A stretch of DNA of 64,000 bases from CAYQQQ01 sp964420125 (GTDB lineage Bacteria; Actinomycetota; Acidimicrobiia; Acidimicrobiales; Microtrichaceae). Below, one piece after another: positions 1 through 8,413 of this stretch. Within the stretch, counting starts at the first letter, position 1; every line of letters begins with the position of its first letter. A program made the translations under genes and the position numbers. The notes under the pieces were generated by a model. It did not search any database. It was not told the origin of the DNA and was given only the letters and a program-made list of their open reading frames with translations. Location: the NCBI GenBank assembly GCA_964420125.1, contig CAYQQQ010000003.1, positions 164,057-228,056 on the forward strand, read 5' to 3'.

Positions 1-1276
1 GTCCTACTACCGCGACGGCACCGTCGGGCTCGGCGTGGTCGTGCTGTTCTCCCTGGTCGTCACCCTGCTGCTGTGGCCGACGCACCGCCGTGGCCGCCAC
101 ATCCTCGGCCCGAGCGAGGGGATGCTGTCGATCGTCACCCGGATCGGCCTGGCGCCCGTGGTCACCTGGTTCCTGCTCATGCTCCGCCGGTTGGGCGACG
201 GCGGGGACGTGAGCCGCTACATCGACGTCGCGGCGATCATCCAGATCGTCGTGTTCACCGTCCCCCTCGTCATGCTGGGACGCCTGATCAGCTACCGGAT
301 GGCGATGATCGCCCGCAGCCGCGGCTTCGACCTGGAGGACACGCTGATCGTCGGATCCGGTCCCACCGGTCGTGAGATCGCCGCCGCGCTGGCAGACAAC
401 CCCCACGTAGGACTCGTGCCCTGCGGGTTCGTCGACCGCTTCGAGGACGAGGCGGAGCTCCCGCTCGTGGGCCGACCCGAGCACCTGTCGGAGATCCTGG
501 CGGCCACGGGCGTGCGCAACGTCATCGTGGCGTTCGGCTCCGCTTCCGAGCAGGAGCTCGTGGGCATCGTCCGTCGCTGCCACGACCATCGGGTCCAGTT
601 CTACGTCGTGCCGAGGCTCTTCGAGCTCGGCGTCTCCGCCGGCGAGGTGGGCCTCGAGGTGGACGGGCTGCCGCTGGTCAAGGTGCAGCGACCCGGCACG
701 AGCGCCGACCTGTGGCCCGCCAAGCGAGCCTTCGACATCGCCGCGGCCAGCCTGCTCGTGCTGCTCACCTCACCGATCCTCATCGCCTGTGCCATCGCGG
801 TGAAGCTCTCCTCGGCCGGGCCGGTGTTCTTCCGGCAGGTCCGCTGCGGCATCGGCGGCGCGCCGTTCGACATCCTCAAGTTCCGCACGATGCGCGTCAA
901 CGACGACTCCAACACCCAGTGGACCGTCGACAACGACGACCGCGTGACGTGGGTCGGCAAGCTCCTGCGTCCGTCGCACCTCGACGAGCTGCCCCAGCTC
1001 TTCAACGTGATCAAGGGCGACATGTCCCTGGTGGGTCCCCGGCCCGAGCGGCCGCACTTCGTGGAGCAGTTCGCGGCCGAGATCGACGAGTACCACTACC
1101 GTCACCGGGTACCGGTCGGCATCACGGGTTGGGCGCAGGTGAACGGCTACTGGGGCGACACCAGCATCGAGACCCGCGTCCGGCTCGACAACCGCTACAT
1201 CGAGAACTGGTCGATGTGGCGTGACCTGGTGATCGCGCTGCGGACGTTCCCCACGCTGTTCGGCAAGCGTCGGTGA
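1..1276 (+). CDS. Polyprenyl-phosphate sugar-1-phosphate transferase (WbaP/WcaJ type), 5' end cut by window
   Basis: This is a membrane enzyme that starts a polysaccharide repeat unit by moving a sugar-1-phosphate from a nucleotide sugar to undecaprenyl phosphate. The reading frame is open to the left edge (first full codon at position 2), so the true start lies outside; 424 residues are visible against roughly 460-480 in the family. Visible parts are N-terminal membrane helices, a central Rossmann-like region (GSGPTGREIA), and the bacterial sugar transferase domain from about residue 235. That domain has the hallmark KRAFDIA, FRQVRCG, KFRTM, LDELPQL and GDMSLVGPRPE motifs and ends at WAQVNGYWG plus a basic tail. 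The glycosyltransferase 16 nt downstream supports a surface polysaccharide role. The sugar cannot be told from sequence. Confidence 0.92.
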   Translation, partial: SYYRDGTVGLGVVVLFSLVVTLLLWPTHRRGRHILGPSEGMLSIVTRIGLAPVVTWFLLMLRRLGDGGDVSRYIDVAAIIQIVVFTVPLVMLGRLISYRMAMIARSRGFDLEDTLIVGSGPTGREIAAALADNPHVGLVPCGFVDRFEDEAELPLVGRPEHLSEILAATGVRNVIVAFGSASEQELVGIVRRCHDHRVQFYVVPRLFELGVSAGEVGLEVDGLPLVKVQRPGTSADLWPAKRAFDIAAASLLVLLTSPILIACAIAVKLSSAGPVFFRQVRCGIGGAPFDILKFRTMRVNDDSNTQWTVDNDDRVTWVGKLLRPSHLDELPQLFNVIKGDMSLVGPRPERPHFVEQFAAEIDEYHYRHRVPVGITGWAQVNGYWGDTSIETRVRLDNRYIENWSMWRDLVIALRTFPTLFGKRR

Positions 1277-1279
1277 GCG

Positions 1280-1285
1280 TACCGT
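1280..1285 (+). promoter_or_regulatory. -10 box for a leaderless start of the family 2 glycosyltransferase
   Basis: TACCGT lies 7 nt before the GTG start at 1293, which would place the transcription start at or next to the start codon. No Shine-Dalgarno sequence is seen. This suggests an internal promoter in the polysaccharide operon. Confidence 0.4.
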
Positions 1286-1292
1286 TGCCGCG

Positions 1293-2315
1293 GTGAACCG
1301 GCACGAGCTCGTCACCGTCGTCATCCCGGCCCGCAACGAGGCCGCCACGATCGGTCCGCTGCTGGACAGCGTGCTGGGCCAGACGTGGCGTGAGCTCCAG
1401 GTGCTGGTGGTCGACGGCCAGTCCGACGACGGCACCGACGAGGTCGTGCAGCGCTACGCCGACCGTGACGATCGGGTGGAGCTCGTGCGGAACCCCGATC
1501 GGGTCATCCCGATGGCGCTGAACCTGGCAGCCGACCGGGCCCGCAGCCGCTTCCTCGTGCGCGTCGATGCACACTGCCGGATCCCCCCGGACTACGTCGA
1601 GAAGGTCGTCGCCCACCTCCGAACCGGGAAGTGGGGTGGCGTGGGTGGCCGCAAGACCGGACGTGGCCACACCCCCGCCGGTCGCGCCATCGCCGCAGCC
1701 ATGGGATCCCGGTTCGGCCAGGGCAACTCCGTCTACCACTACGGCACCGAAGCGCAGACCGTGGATCACATCCCCTTCGGGGCCTATCCGCTCGACGTCA
1801 TCCACGACCTGGGGGGCTGGTCGGAGACGCAGCTGGTGAACGAGGACTTCGAGTTCGACTACCGGGTTCGCCGCAGCGGACGGGAGCTCCTCTTCGACCC
1901 GGCGATCGAGATCGACTGGGACTGCCGCCAGTCGGTGTCCGCGCTGTACCGCCAGTACCGCCGGTACGGCTCGGGCAAGGTGCAGACCCTGGTGTCGCAC
2001 CCGGAGTCCGCCGCGGTGCGCCACCTCGCAGCCCCCGCCATGGTGGGGATGCTGGCGTTCGCCGCGACGCTGCTGCCCTTCCGGCGGCTCCGCGCCCTGG
2101 CGCTGCTGGCGGCGGCCCCCTACGCCGCAGTGGTCGTCGCCGGCACGCTGAGCACCCTCGGCTCGGTGCGGGGGACCGAGGAGAAGCTGTGGGTCGCCCC
2201 GGCCTTCGTCGCCATGCACGTGGGGTGGGGGGTCGGGTTCTGGACCGAGGCCCTGGCCACCCTCCGACGTGGCGGAGGTGCCCGGCCCGGCCTGGCTGCC
2301 AGCCCGGGCAGCTGA
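1293..2315 (+). CDS. Family 2 glycosyltransferase (ExoA-like)
   Basis: This is a 340-residue inverting glycosyltransferase predicted to extend a lipid-linked polysaccharide at the cytoplasmic face of the membrane. The GT-A fold is clear: VTVVIPARNEAATIG near the start, VDGQSDDGTDE, and a metal-binding RVDAHCRIP (D-x-H in place of DxD). A NEDFEFDYRVR motif near residue 185 matches the ED catalytic region. Two or three hydrophobic segments in the last 100 residues suggest membrane attachment, as in succinoglycan ExoA. The GTG at 1293 is chosen because conserved sequence begins at once and a -10-like box sits 7 nt upstream. Donor and acceptor are unknown. Confidence 0.9.
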   Translation: MNRHELVTVVIPARNEAATIGPLLDSVLGQTWRELQVLVVDGQSDDGTDEVVQRYADRDDRVELVRNPDRVIPMALNLAADRARSRFLVRVDAHCRIPPDYVEKVVAHLRTGKWGGVGGRKTGRGHTPAGRAIAAAMGSRFGQGNSVYHYGTEAQTVDHIPFGAYPLDVIHDLGGWSETQLVNEDFEFDYRVRRSGRELLFDPAIEIDWDCRQSVSALYRQYRRYGSGKVQTLVSHPESAAVRHLAAPAMVGMLAFAATLLPFRRLRALALLAAAPYAAVVVAGTLSTLGSVRGTEEKLWVAPAFVAMHVGWGVGFWTEALATLRRGGGARPGLAASPGS

Positions 2316-2359
2316 GCTACGTCGTCGGTCGCTCGGCGGTCCCGGGCGACGGAGGGGGA

Positions 2360-2365
2360 TACCGT
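2360..2365 (+). promoter_or_regulatory. -10 box for tRNA-Gln
   Basis: TACCGT ends 11 nt before the mature 5' end of the tRNA, which fits a transcription start about 4-5 nt upstream of the tRNA. No clear -35 hexamer is seen. Confidence 0.35.
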
Positions 2366-2376
2366 GGGCCACGCGG

Positions 2377-2449
2377 TCTCGGGTAGTTCAATTGGCAGAA
2401 CGCCTGACTTTGGATCAGGAGGTTGCAGGTTCGATCCCTGCCCCGAGAG
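2377..2449 (+). tRNA. tRNA-Gln (anticodon TTG)
   Basis: A complete cloverleaf can be folded by eye. The 7-bp acceptor stem is TCTCGGG with CCCGAGA (2377-2383/2442-2448), with discriminator G at 2449. The 5-bp anticodon stem is CCTGA/TCAGG around the loop CTTTGGA, with anticodon TTG at 2410-2412. The T arm is GCAGG-TTCGATC-CCTGC. The D arm contains TAGTTCAATTGGCAGA. CCA is not encoded. It lies just upstream of glmU, as a tRNA-Gln gene does in several actinobacteria. Confidence 0.95.
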
Positions 2450-2465
2450 CACGATCGAGGACGCC

Positions 2466-3581
2466 ATGCAGAGCACTATGGAGCCCATGAACGAACCCGC
2501 GCTCTCCGCCATCGTGCTGGCCGCCGGCCAGGGCAGCCGGATGCTGTCCGAGCGTCCGAAGCCCCTGCACCGGTTGTGCGGCCGACCGATGCTGCTCTAC
2601 GTGCTCGACGCCCTGACGGGTCTGAACCTGGACCGGGCGGTGGTGGTCGTGGGCCACAAGGCCGATTGGGTCACCAAGAAGCTGCAGGAGCACGTGCACG
2701 ACGCGGAGCTGGAGTTCGTGGAGCAACGGGTGCAGCGCGGCACCGGCGACGCGGCGATGGTCGGACTGGTGGGTCTCCCCGACGACGTGCTCCACGACGA
2801 CAGCGACGTGGTGGTGGTGCCGGGCGACACCCCGCTGCTTCGGCCCTCGACGGTGGAGGACCTGGTCGTCCACCACCGGTCGAGCGGTGCGGCGGCCACG
2901 ATCCTCACCGCGGTGATGGACGATCCTGGGGCCAACGGCCGGGTGGTGCGTGGTGGGGACGGGCGTGTCGAGCGCATCGTGGAGCACGGTGATGCCACGC
3001 CCGAGGAGCGCGAGCTCACCGAGGTGAACACCTCGGTGTACTGCTTCCGGCGCAGCCTCCTCGCACCGGCGTTGCGCCGGATCCAACCCGACAACGCGCA
3101 GGGTGAGTACTACCTCACGGACGTGATCGAGGTGCTCGCGGGTGCCGGGCACCGCGTCGAGGCGGTCACCGCCGCCGATGCCATGGAGACCCAGGGGGTG
3201 AACGACCGGTTGCAGCTCGCCCAGGCCGAGGCGGAGCTGCGTCGACGGACCAACGAGCACCTGCTCCGAACGGGTGTGACGCTGGTCGATCCCGGTGCCA
3301 CCTACGTCGACACCACCGTGGTGGTGGGAACCGACGTGACGCTGTTCCCGGGCGTCATCCTGCAGGGTGACTCGGTGATCGGGGACGGCACCGAGGTCGG
3401 CCCCGGTTGTCGGTTGGTGGACACGGTGGTGGGTGACGACTGCGTCCTCGAGGCGACGGTGTGCAGCGGCGCCCGCATCGGTGCCCGGTGCCAGATCGGC
3501 CCCTTCGCCCACCTCGGACCTGGCACCGAAGTGGCATCTGACACGACCACCGGTGCGTTCTACACTCCCGTGGACCCTTGA
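2466..3581 (+). CDS. glmU: GlmU lacking the acetyltransferase catalytic half (UDP-GlcNAc pyrophosphorylase)
   Basis: The N-terminal part is a complete GlcNAc-1-P uridylyltransferase: LAAGQGSRM loop, PKPL, QRGTGDA, VVPGDTPLL, NTSVYCF and EYYLTDVI. It should make UDP-GlcNAc for peptidoglycan and other glycans. A left-handed beta-helix follows, but the protein ends at about 371 residues against about 456 in E. coli, just after GPFAHLGPG. The segment carrying the acetyl-transfer residues (E. coli R333, K351, H363, Y366, N386, K392) is absent, and the position matching R333 reads Gly. prs starts 12 nt after the stop, so no missing piece lies downstream. ATG 2466 is preferred because GAGGA lies 4 nt upstream; ATG 2487 is an alternative. 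It heads glmU-prs-rplY-pth. Confidence 0.9.
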   Translation: MQSTMEPMNEPALSAIVLAAGQGSRMLSERPKPLHRLCGRPMLLYVLDALTGLNLDRAVVVVGHKADWVTKKLQEHVHDAELEFVEQRVQRGTGDAAMVGLVGLPDDVLHDDSDVVVVPGDTPLLRPSTVEDLVVHHRSSGAAATILTAVMDDPGANGRVVRGGDGRVERIVEHGDATPEERELTEVNTSVYCFRRSLLAPALRRIQPDNAQGEYYLTDVIEVLAGAGHRVEAVTAADAMETQGVNDRLQLAQAEAELRRRTNEHLLRTGVTLVDPGATYVDTTVVVGTDVTLFPGVILQGDSVIGDGTEVGPGCRLVDTVVGDDCVLEATVCSGARIGARCQIGPFAHLGPGTEVASDTTTGAFYTPVDP

Positions 3582-3593
3582 CAGGAGACGACC

Positions 3594-4577
3594 GTGGAGC
3601 TGGTCACCAAGAAGAAGCTGGTGCTCGTCGCCGGGCGGGCGAACCACGGGTTGGCCGAGGAGGTCGCCGAGCGACTGGGGACCGTGCTCGACCCCGTCTC
3701 GATCGCGGAGTTCGCCAACGGCGAGCTCCACTGCCGCTTCGGGGAGTCCATCCGGGGGGCGGACGTCTTCATCTTCCAGAGCCACTGCTCCAGCGCAGGG
3801 CTGTCGGTCAACGACGCCATCATGGAGCAGCTCATCATGGTGGACGCCGCGAAGAGGGCGAGCGCCAAGCGGATCAGCGTGGTCGCCCCCTTCTACGGCT
3901 ACGGCCGGCAGGACCGCAAGGCCGAAGGGCGGGAGCCGATCACCGCGAAGCTCCTCGCGGACATGTTCGACGTCGCCGGAGCCAAGCGGATGATCTCGGT
4001 GGACCTGCACTCCGGCCAGATCCAGGGCTTCTTCAACGGACCGGTCGACCACCTCACGGCCATGCCGGTGCTGGTCGACTGGGTGGCCACCAACCTCGGC
4101 AGCGACGTGGTGGTCGTGTCGCCCGACGCCGGCCGGGTGAAGGTCGCCGAGCGCTACGCCAACCAGCTCGGTGCCGACCTGGCGATCGTCCACAAGCGAC
4201 GTCTCCGGGGCGAGAAGAACGCGGTGGAGGCCAAGGACGTGGTGGGTGAGGTGGAGGGTCGTCGCTGCGTGCTCATCGACGACATGATCGACACCGCCGG
4301 CACGATCGTGGCCGGCGCGGAGCAGCTCCAGGAGCGGGGGGCGGAGGCGGTCTACTGCGCTGCCACCCACGGCGTGTTCTCCGGCCCGGCCATCGACCGC
4401 CTCAAGAACTCGGTGCTGGAGAAGGTGGTGGTCACCAACACCCTGCCCCTGCCGGAGGAGAAGCGGATCGACAAGATCGAGGTGCTCTCCGCCGCAGGGA
4501 TCATCGCCGATGCCGTCGGCGCGGTGTTCGAGGACACCTCGGTCTCTCGGATCTTCGACGGGCAGAACCAGAGCTGA
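3594..4577 (+). CDS. prs: Ribose-phosphate pyrophosphokinase (PRPP synthetase)
   Basis: The enzyme makes PRPP from ribose 5-phosphate and ATP for purine, pyrimidine, His, Trp and NAD synthesis in the cytosol. At 327 residues it has normal class I length. Motifs are FANGELHCRF, YGYGRQDRK (ATP/regulatory flexible loop), DLHSGQIQGFF (metal-binding D-x-H) and the PRPP loop VLIDDMIDTAGT. The GTG start has a clear AGGAG 6 nt upstream, overlapping the end of glmU, so it is co-transcribed and conventionally initiated. Confidence 0.97.
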   Translation: MELVTKKKLVLVAGRANHGLAEEVAERLGTVLDPVSIAEFANGELHCRFGESIRGADVFIFQSHCSSAGLSVNDAIMEQLIMVDAAKRASAKRISVVAPFYGYGRQDRKAEGREPITAKLLADMFDVAGAKRMISVDLHSGQIQGFFNGPVDHLTAMPVLVDWVATNLGSDVVVVSPDAGRVKVAERYANQLGADLAIVHKRRLRGEKNAVEAKDVVGEVEGRRCVLIDDMIDTAGTIVAGAEQLQERGAEAVYCAATHGVFSGPAIDRLKNSVLEKVVVTNTLPLPEEKRIDKIEVLSAAGIIADAVGAVFEDTSVSRIFDGQNQS

Positions 4578-4608
4578 CCGTCGCCTCGGCGGCGGGCACG
4601 GGGCCGCG

Positions 4609-4639
4609 TTGGCGGCTCCGAGCCGGGCCTCGGTACACT
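4609..4639 (+). promoter_or_regulatory. Possible sigma-70-type promoter for rplY-pth
   Basis: TTGGCG (4609-4614) and TACACT (4634-4639) sit 19 nt apart in the 123-nt gap between prs and rplY. The spacing is long, so this is tentative. Confidence 0.3.
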
Positions 4640-4700
4640 CGCAGGTCGGCCGTGAACCCTGCGGGGTTCCGTCGCCCCCGAAGCCGCCAGGAGTCCTGCC

Positions 4701-5375
4701 ATGTCCGAGGTCAAGCTGAACGCCAACACCGGTCGCGAGCTGGGTACCCGCCCGTCGCGACGACTCCGTGCGGAGAACCGCATCCCCGGCGTGGTGTACG
4801 GACTCGGCCGCCCGTCGGTGACGGTGTCGGTCGATCGCCGCGACCTTCGCCTCGCGCTCACCACCGACGCCGGGCTCAACGCCCTGCTCGACCTCGACAT
4901 CGACGGCCAGACCGAGTTGGCGGTGGTGAAGGAGGTCCAGCGCCATCCGGTGCGCCGTGAGGTGATCCACATCGACTTCCTCCGCGTGGACCGCGACGCC
5001 GCCATCGAGGTGGACGTCCCCATCCACGTGGAGGGGGAAGCCTCCCGGGTCACCCAGGAGAACGGCATCGCGGAGCAGCGCCTGATGGCGGTGACCGTGC
5101 GGATGAAGCCGACGGAGATCCCCGACGCCATCACCGTGGACATCTCGGAGATGACCCTCGACCGGACGATCACCGTGGGCGAGCTCGACCTGCCGGCCGG
5201 GGTGGAGCTGGTCACGCCGGAGGACCAGGTGGTGGTCAGCGCCGAGCTCACCCGGGCGGCGATGGTCGAGTCCTCCGAGGAGGGCGAGGAGGCTTCAGGC
5301 GCGGAGGCCGAAGCCGGCGGCGACGGGGCCTCCTCCGACGCGGGCGGCGAGGCCGGATCCGGCGCCGAGGACTGA
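4701..5375 (+). CDS. rplY: 50S ribosomal protein L25/TL5/Ctc, long form
   Basis: L25 binds 5S rRNA at the central protuberance of the large subunit. The 224-residue protein has the N-terminal L25 domain (about 1-95: TGRELGTRPSRRLR, IPGVVYG, HPVRREVIHIDF) and the C-terminal TL5/Ctc beta domain (about 96-190). It then has a low-complexity tail of Glu, Ala, Gly and Ser (about 195-224) common in actinobacterial forms. CCAGGAG lies 8 nt before the ATG. It sits between prs and pth, as in mycobacteria. Confidence 0.96.
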   Translation: MSEVKLNANTGRELGTRPSRRLRAENRIPGVVYGLGRPSVTVSVDRRDLRLALTTDAGLNALLDLDIDGQTELAVVKEVQRHPVRREVIHIDFLRVDRDAAIEVDVPIHVEGEASRVTQENGIAEQRLMAVTVRMKPTEIPDAITVDISEMTLDRTITVGELDLPAGVELVTPEDQVVVSAELTRAAMVESSEEGEEASGAEAEAGGDGASSDAGGEAGSGAED

Positions 5376-5386
5376 CCGGGCGGGCG

Positions 5387-5980
5387 GTGACCACCCAGGG
5401 CGCACTGCTGGTGGTGGGTCTCGGCAACCCCGGATCCCGCTACGAGGGAACTCGACACAACGTCGGTGCCGAAGCAGTCGAGCTGCTCGCCGATCGCCTC
5501 GGCGAGCGCCTGCGTGAAGACCGCAAGGTCTCCGCACGGGTGGCCGGCGCGCGCGTCGACGGCGCACGCCTGCACCTCGCGGTCCCTCACACCTACATGA
5601 ACGAGTCGGGCCGCGCCGTGGCGCAGCTCGTGCGCCGACATCCGCTCGATGACTGGTCGAGGTTGGTGGTGGTGCACGACGAGCTCGACATCGATCCTGG
5701 GGAGCTCAAGGTGAAGCTGGGGGGCGGGCTGGCCGGCAACAACGGCCTGCGCAGCATCGCCGAGCACCTGGGGACCCGGGACTTCGCCCGGGTGCGCATC
5801 GGCATCGGCAAGCCGCGGGGTGGACCCGGGCGGGGAGCGGACTGGGTGCTGTCGAGACCCCACGGGGCGGAGCGCGACGCGCTGGCGGTGGCCGTGCAGC
5901 TGGCGGCCGACGCCGTCGAGGCGATCGCCGTGTCCGACGTGTCCGCTGCCATGCAGCGGTTCAACGCCCGCCGGCCGTAG
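5387..5980 (+). CDS. pth: Peptidyl-tRNA hydrolase
   Basis: Pth recycles peptidyl-tRNAs released during translation. The 197-residue protein has GLGNPGSRYEGTRHNVG with the catalytic His in RHN, YMNESG, HDELD (the catalytic-site Asp), and FARVRIGIGKP. The usual GGGHGGHNGL loop reads GGGLAGNNGL, so one conserved His is replaced by Leu-Ala-Asn context; the core catalytic His/Asp pair is intact. It starts with GTG 11 nt after rplY and overlaps the convergent MFS gene by 20 nt. Confidence 0.96.
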   Translation: MTTQGALLVVGLGNPGSRYEGTRHNVGAEAVELLADRLGERLREDRKVSARVAGARVDGARLHLAVPHTYMNESGRAVAQLVRRHPLDDWSRLVVVHDELDIDPGELKVKLGGGLAGNNGLRSIAEHLGTRDFARVRIGIGKPRGGPGRGADWVLSRPHGAERDALAVAVQLAADAVEAIAVSDVSAAMQRFNARRP

Positions 5981-7388
5981 CGCGCTCGCCGTCGGGCAGC
6001 GGTTCGCGGAGGTCGGGCTCCTCACGGCTGTGACGGCGCAGCGCGACGGTCGTGACAGCGGCCACCACGCATCCGGCCGAGACCACCACCAGCGTGGGCG
6101 GCAAACCGAGTCCGGCCTGGAGCACGGGGAACAGGACGAGCCCGGTCGCCGCGCCGGCTTTGCCGGCCGCAGCGGCGAAGCCGGCGCCCGTGCTGCGCAC
6201 CGCGGCCGGGTAGACCGTCGCGGGGAGCGCGAAGGTCGTGGTGTTGGGCCCCATGTTCATGAAGAGGTTGAACACGGCGAAGAGCACGAACACCGCCGGC
6301 AGGTGCTGGCCGCCTCCTCCCGGCAGAGAGGACACGAGGGCGAGCAGCGACAGGGACGCGGCCATCGCGGTGAAGCCGATCACCTGCATGCGGATGCGAC
6401 CGATCCTGGGCACGAGCAGGATGGCGAGCGCGAAGCCGATGACGAGGAAGACGTCGACCACGGCCGCTCCTTCTGTGGAGGCGAGATCGGCGGCGACCGG
6501 GCTGTCCGCCGAGCCGCCGACGGCCAGCGCCGCGAGGATCGTCGGTGTGAACACCCCGATGCCGTAGGTGGCGATGTCCATGAGGAACCACGGCACGCTC
6601 ACCAGCACGCTGCGACCCCGCAGCGCAGGGGTGAACAGCTCGCGCCAGCGCGGCGTCGGGACCACGTCTCTGCAGGTGGTGACCGGTGGGGTGCGCAGCT
6701 CGTGCTGCTGCACGGCGCGCCCGGCGAACAGCGACAGCACCTCGGCGGCTTCCCGGGTCCGACCTGCCTGGAGCATCCACTTGGGGCTCTCCGGCACGCG
6801 GCGGCGGAGTCGGATGATCGCCAGCGCCGGCACCACGCCGAAGGCGAGCATCCATCGCCAGGCGTTCGTCGCCGGATGCAGCTCCAGCACCACCAGCCCC
6901 ACCACCACCCCCAGCAGCTGGCCGATCGCCTGGAAGCTGAAGCTGGACACCAGCAGCCGCGTCCGGAGCCGACCGGGGGCGATCTCGGCGACGTAGCTGG
7001 CGCTGATGGGGTAGTCGGCGCCGATCCCCACCCCGAGGAGGAAGCGGAAGGCGATGAGCCACCAGATGCCCGGCGCCGATGCCGACGCGAGAGCGAACAC
7101 CACGAACAGCACGAGGTCGATGCGAAAGGCGAGCTGGCGACCGATGCGGTCGGTCAGCGCACCCAGGGTCGCCGCACCGACCATGGCGCCCAGCACCGCG
7201 GATGCGGTGATCAGGCCCACCTCGAGGTCGTTGGGGGACCACTGCTCGCGGATCAGCGGTATGGCCACCCCCATGATGAAGAAGTCGAACCCGTCGAGGA
7301 GGATGCCCATCGAGGCGAGGAGCCAGACGCGCCGGTGCAGCGGCGTGAACGGCGCCCCGTCGAGGATCGCGTCGATGGGATGGGCCAC
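5961..7388 (-). CDS. MFS transporter, sugar-porter/SV2-like
   Basis: This 475-residue, 12-helix secondary transporter has the MFS signatures of the sugar/metabolite:H+ symporter group. Helix 1 carries LLDGFDFFIMG, which resembles the aromatic-acid/phosphate symporter branch. Loop 2-3 has GALTDRIGRQ (motif A), helix 4 has RFLLGVGIGADYP, and the central loop has PESPKWM. A long extracytoplasmic or cytoplasmic stretch precedes helix 7. The substrate is not predictable. It is convergent with pth and overlaps it by 20 nt; the partner upstream on the same strand is an EamA transporter. Confidence 0.88.
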   Translation of the reverse strand: MAHPIDAILDGAPFTPLHRRVWLLASMGILLDGFDFFIMGVAIPLIREQWSPNDLEVGLITASAVLGAMVGAATLGALTDRIGRQLAFRIDLVLFVVFALASASAPGIWWLIAFRFLLGVGIGADYPISASYVAEIAPGRLRTRLLVSSFSFQAIGQLLGVVVGLVVLELHPATNAWRWMLAFGVVPALAIIRLRRRVPESPKWMLQAGRTREAAEVLSLFAGRAVQQHELRTPPVTTCRDVVPTPRWRELFTPALRGRSVLVSVPWFLMDIATYGIGVFTPTILAALAVGGSADSPVAADLASTEGAAVVDVFLVIGFALAILLVPRIGRIRMQVIGFTAMAASLSLLALVSSLPGGGGQHLPAVFVLFAVFNLFMNMGPNTTTFALPATVYPAAVRSTGAGFAAAAGKAGAATGLVLFPVLQAGLGLPPTLVVVSAGCVVAAVTTVALRRHSREEPDLREPLPDGERATAGGR

Positions 7389-7450
7389 CTCGTCGTGATA
7401 CCGGGCGGGTCGGCGCTCGCGTCGACCGGCACCGGATGTTCAGCAGGAGT

Positions 7451-8353
7451 TCACCTGGCGATCAGCACGACGGCCAGCACCGCCAGGGCCAGGCCGCCCA
7501 GCTGATGGCGCTGCAGGCGCTCGCCCAGGACCACCCGGGCCAGCACGATGGTGGAAGCGGGGTACATGGCGCCGATCACGCCGACGAGCACCAGCATCCC
7601 CCGCCGGCCCGCCTCCAGGATGAGGACGTTGGACGACGCATCCAGCACACCAGCCACCACGGCGAGCTGCAGGCCGGTCCGCCGGAGGCCGGCCGAGGCG
7701 GCGAGCGAGCCGAGGCGGATGGTCCCGCCCAGTGCCAGGACCACACCCAGCGCCACGGCAGACGCGGAGCGCGATGCCACCAACGGCCAGATCCCCGAGG
7801 CGGCCGAGGTGCGGGTGATCAGCACCACGAACAACCCGAACCCGACGCCGGCGCCGAGGCCGGCGAGCAGGGCGGTGCGGTTCTCCTCCGGCGTCGCGCG
7901 CTCCACCACGGGCTCGTCGGCCTGGGACTCCGGGTCGGCGGTCCCCTCCCGGGAGATGAGCAGTATGGCGGGCAGGGCCAGCGCCACCCCGGCCCACTGC
8001 AGCGCGCCCGGGGACTCCCCCAGCACCAGGCCCGCCACGACCGGCACGACGGCCGAGGTCACCGCCGACACCGGTGCGACCACGCTCATCGAACCCTGGG
8101 AGAGCGCGAAGTAGAAGGCGCCGATCGCCAGCCCGCCCACCACGCCGGCGGCCGAGCCCAGAGCGAGGTCCTCGCCGATCGGCCTCCCGGTGAGCAGCGT
8201 GAGGGCGGCGACGCCGAGGACGACCAGGCCCGCCAGCTGGGCGACCGCGGCGGTGACGGTGGGGACGATGCGCCGGGCGGACAGCCCGCCGAAGAAGTCG
8301 GCCACGCCGAACATCACCGATGCGCAGATCGCCAGCAGCGCCGCCATGGCCAC
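7451..8353 (-). CDS. EamA/DMT-family transporter
   Basis: A 300-residue inner-membrane protein with two EamA repeats of about five helices each (about 1-130 and 150-300). The first repeat has FGVADFFGGL and ends with GLVLGESPGALQWAGVALA; the second ends with RVVLGERLQRHQLGGLALA, the usual end of an EamA repeat. The repeats are joined by an acidic loop rich in Glu and Asp. The family exports amino acids, nucleobases or other small metabolites; the substrate is unknown. It is divergent from mfd across 60 nt. Confidence 0.88.
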   Translation of the reverse strand: MAMAALLAICASVMFGVADFFGGLSARRIVPTVTAAVAQLAGLVVLGVAALTLLTGRPIGEDLALGSAAGVVGGLAIGAFYFALSQGSMSVVAPVSAVTSAVVPVVAGLVLGESPGALQWAGVALALPAILLISREGTADPESQADEPVVERATPEENRTALLAGLGAGVGFGLFVVLITRTSAASGIWPLVASRSASAVALGVVLALGGTIRLGSLAASAGLRRTGLQLAVVAGVLDASSNVLILEAGRRGMLVLVGVIGAMYPASTIVLARVVLGERLQRHQLGGLALAVLAVVLIAR

Positions 8354-8399
8354 AGTCTGGCCCGGACCCCCCTGGGTGTCCGGCCTTCCGGGCCCGCGG

Positions 8400-8405
8400 T
8401 ACGGT
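8400..8405 (+). promoter_or_regulatory. -10 box for a leaderless mfd start
   Basis: TACGGT lies 8 nt before the GTG at 8414. This supports that GTG rather than any of the many upstream in-frame codons, which would overlap the divergent transporter gene. Confidence 0.4.
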
Positions 8406-8413
8406 CAGGCCCC

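Noticed and set aside
3540..3593. A frameshift hiding the rest of GlmU
   Set aside because: Only 12 nt separate the stop and the prs start, so no frame could encode the missing 85 residues.
2415..5027. Long open frame on the minus strand opposite glmU, prs and rplY
   Set aside because: It has no recognisable domain, is His/Arg/Asp-rich in the way expected of a codon shadow, and the opposite strand carries three certain genes.
7436..8413. 326-codon upstream extension of the mfd frame
   Set aside because: It is the antisense of the EamA transporter and lacks Mfd similarity; a -10 box points to GTG 8414.
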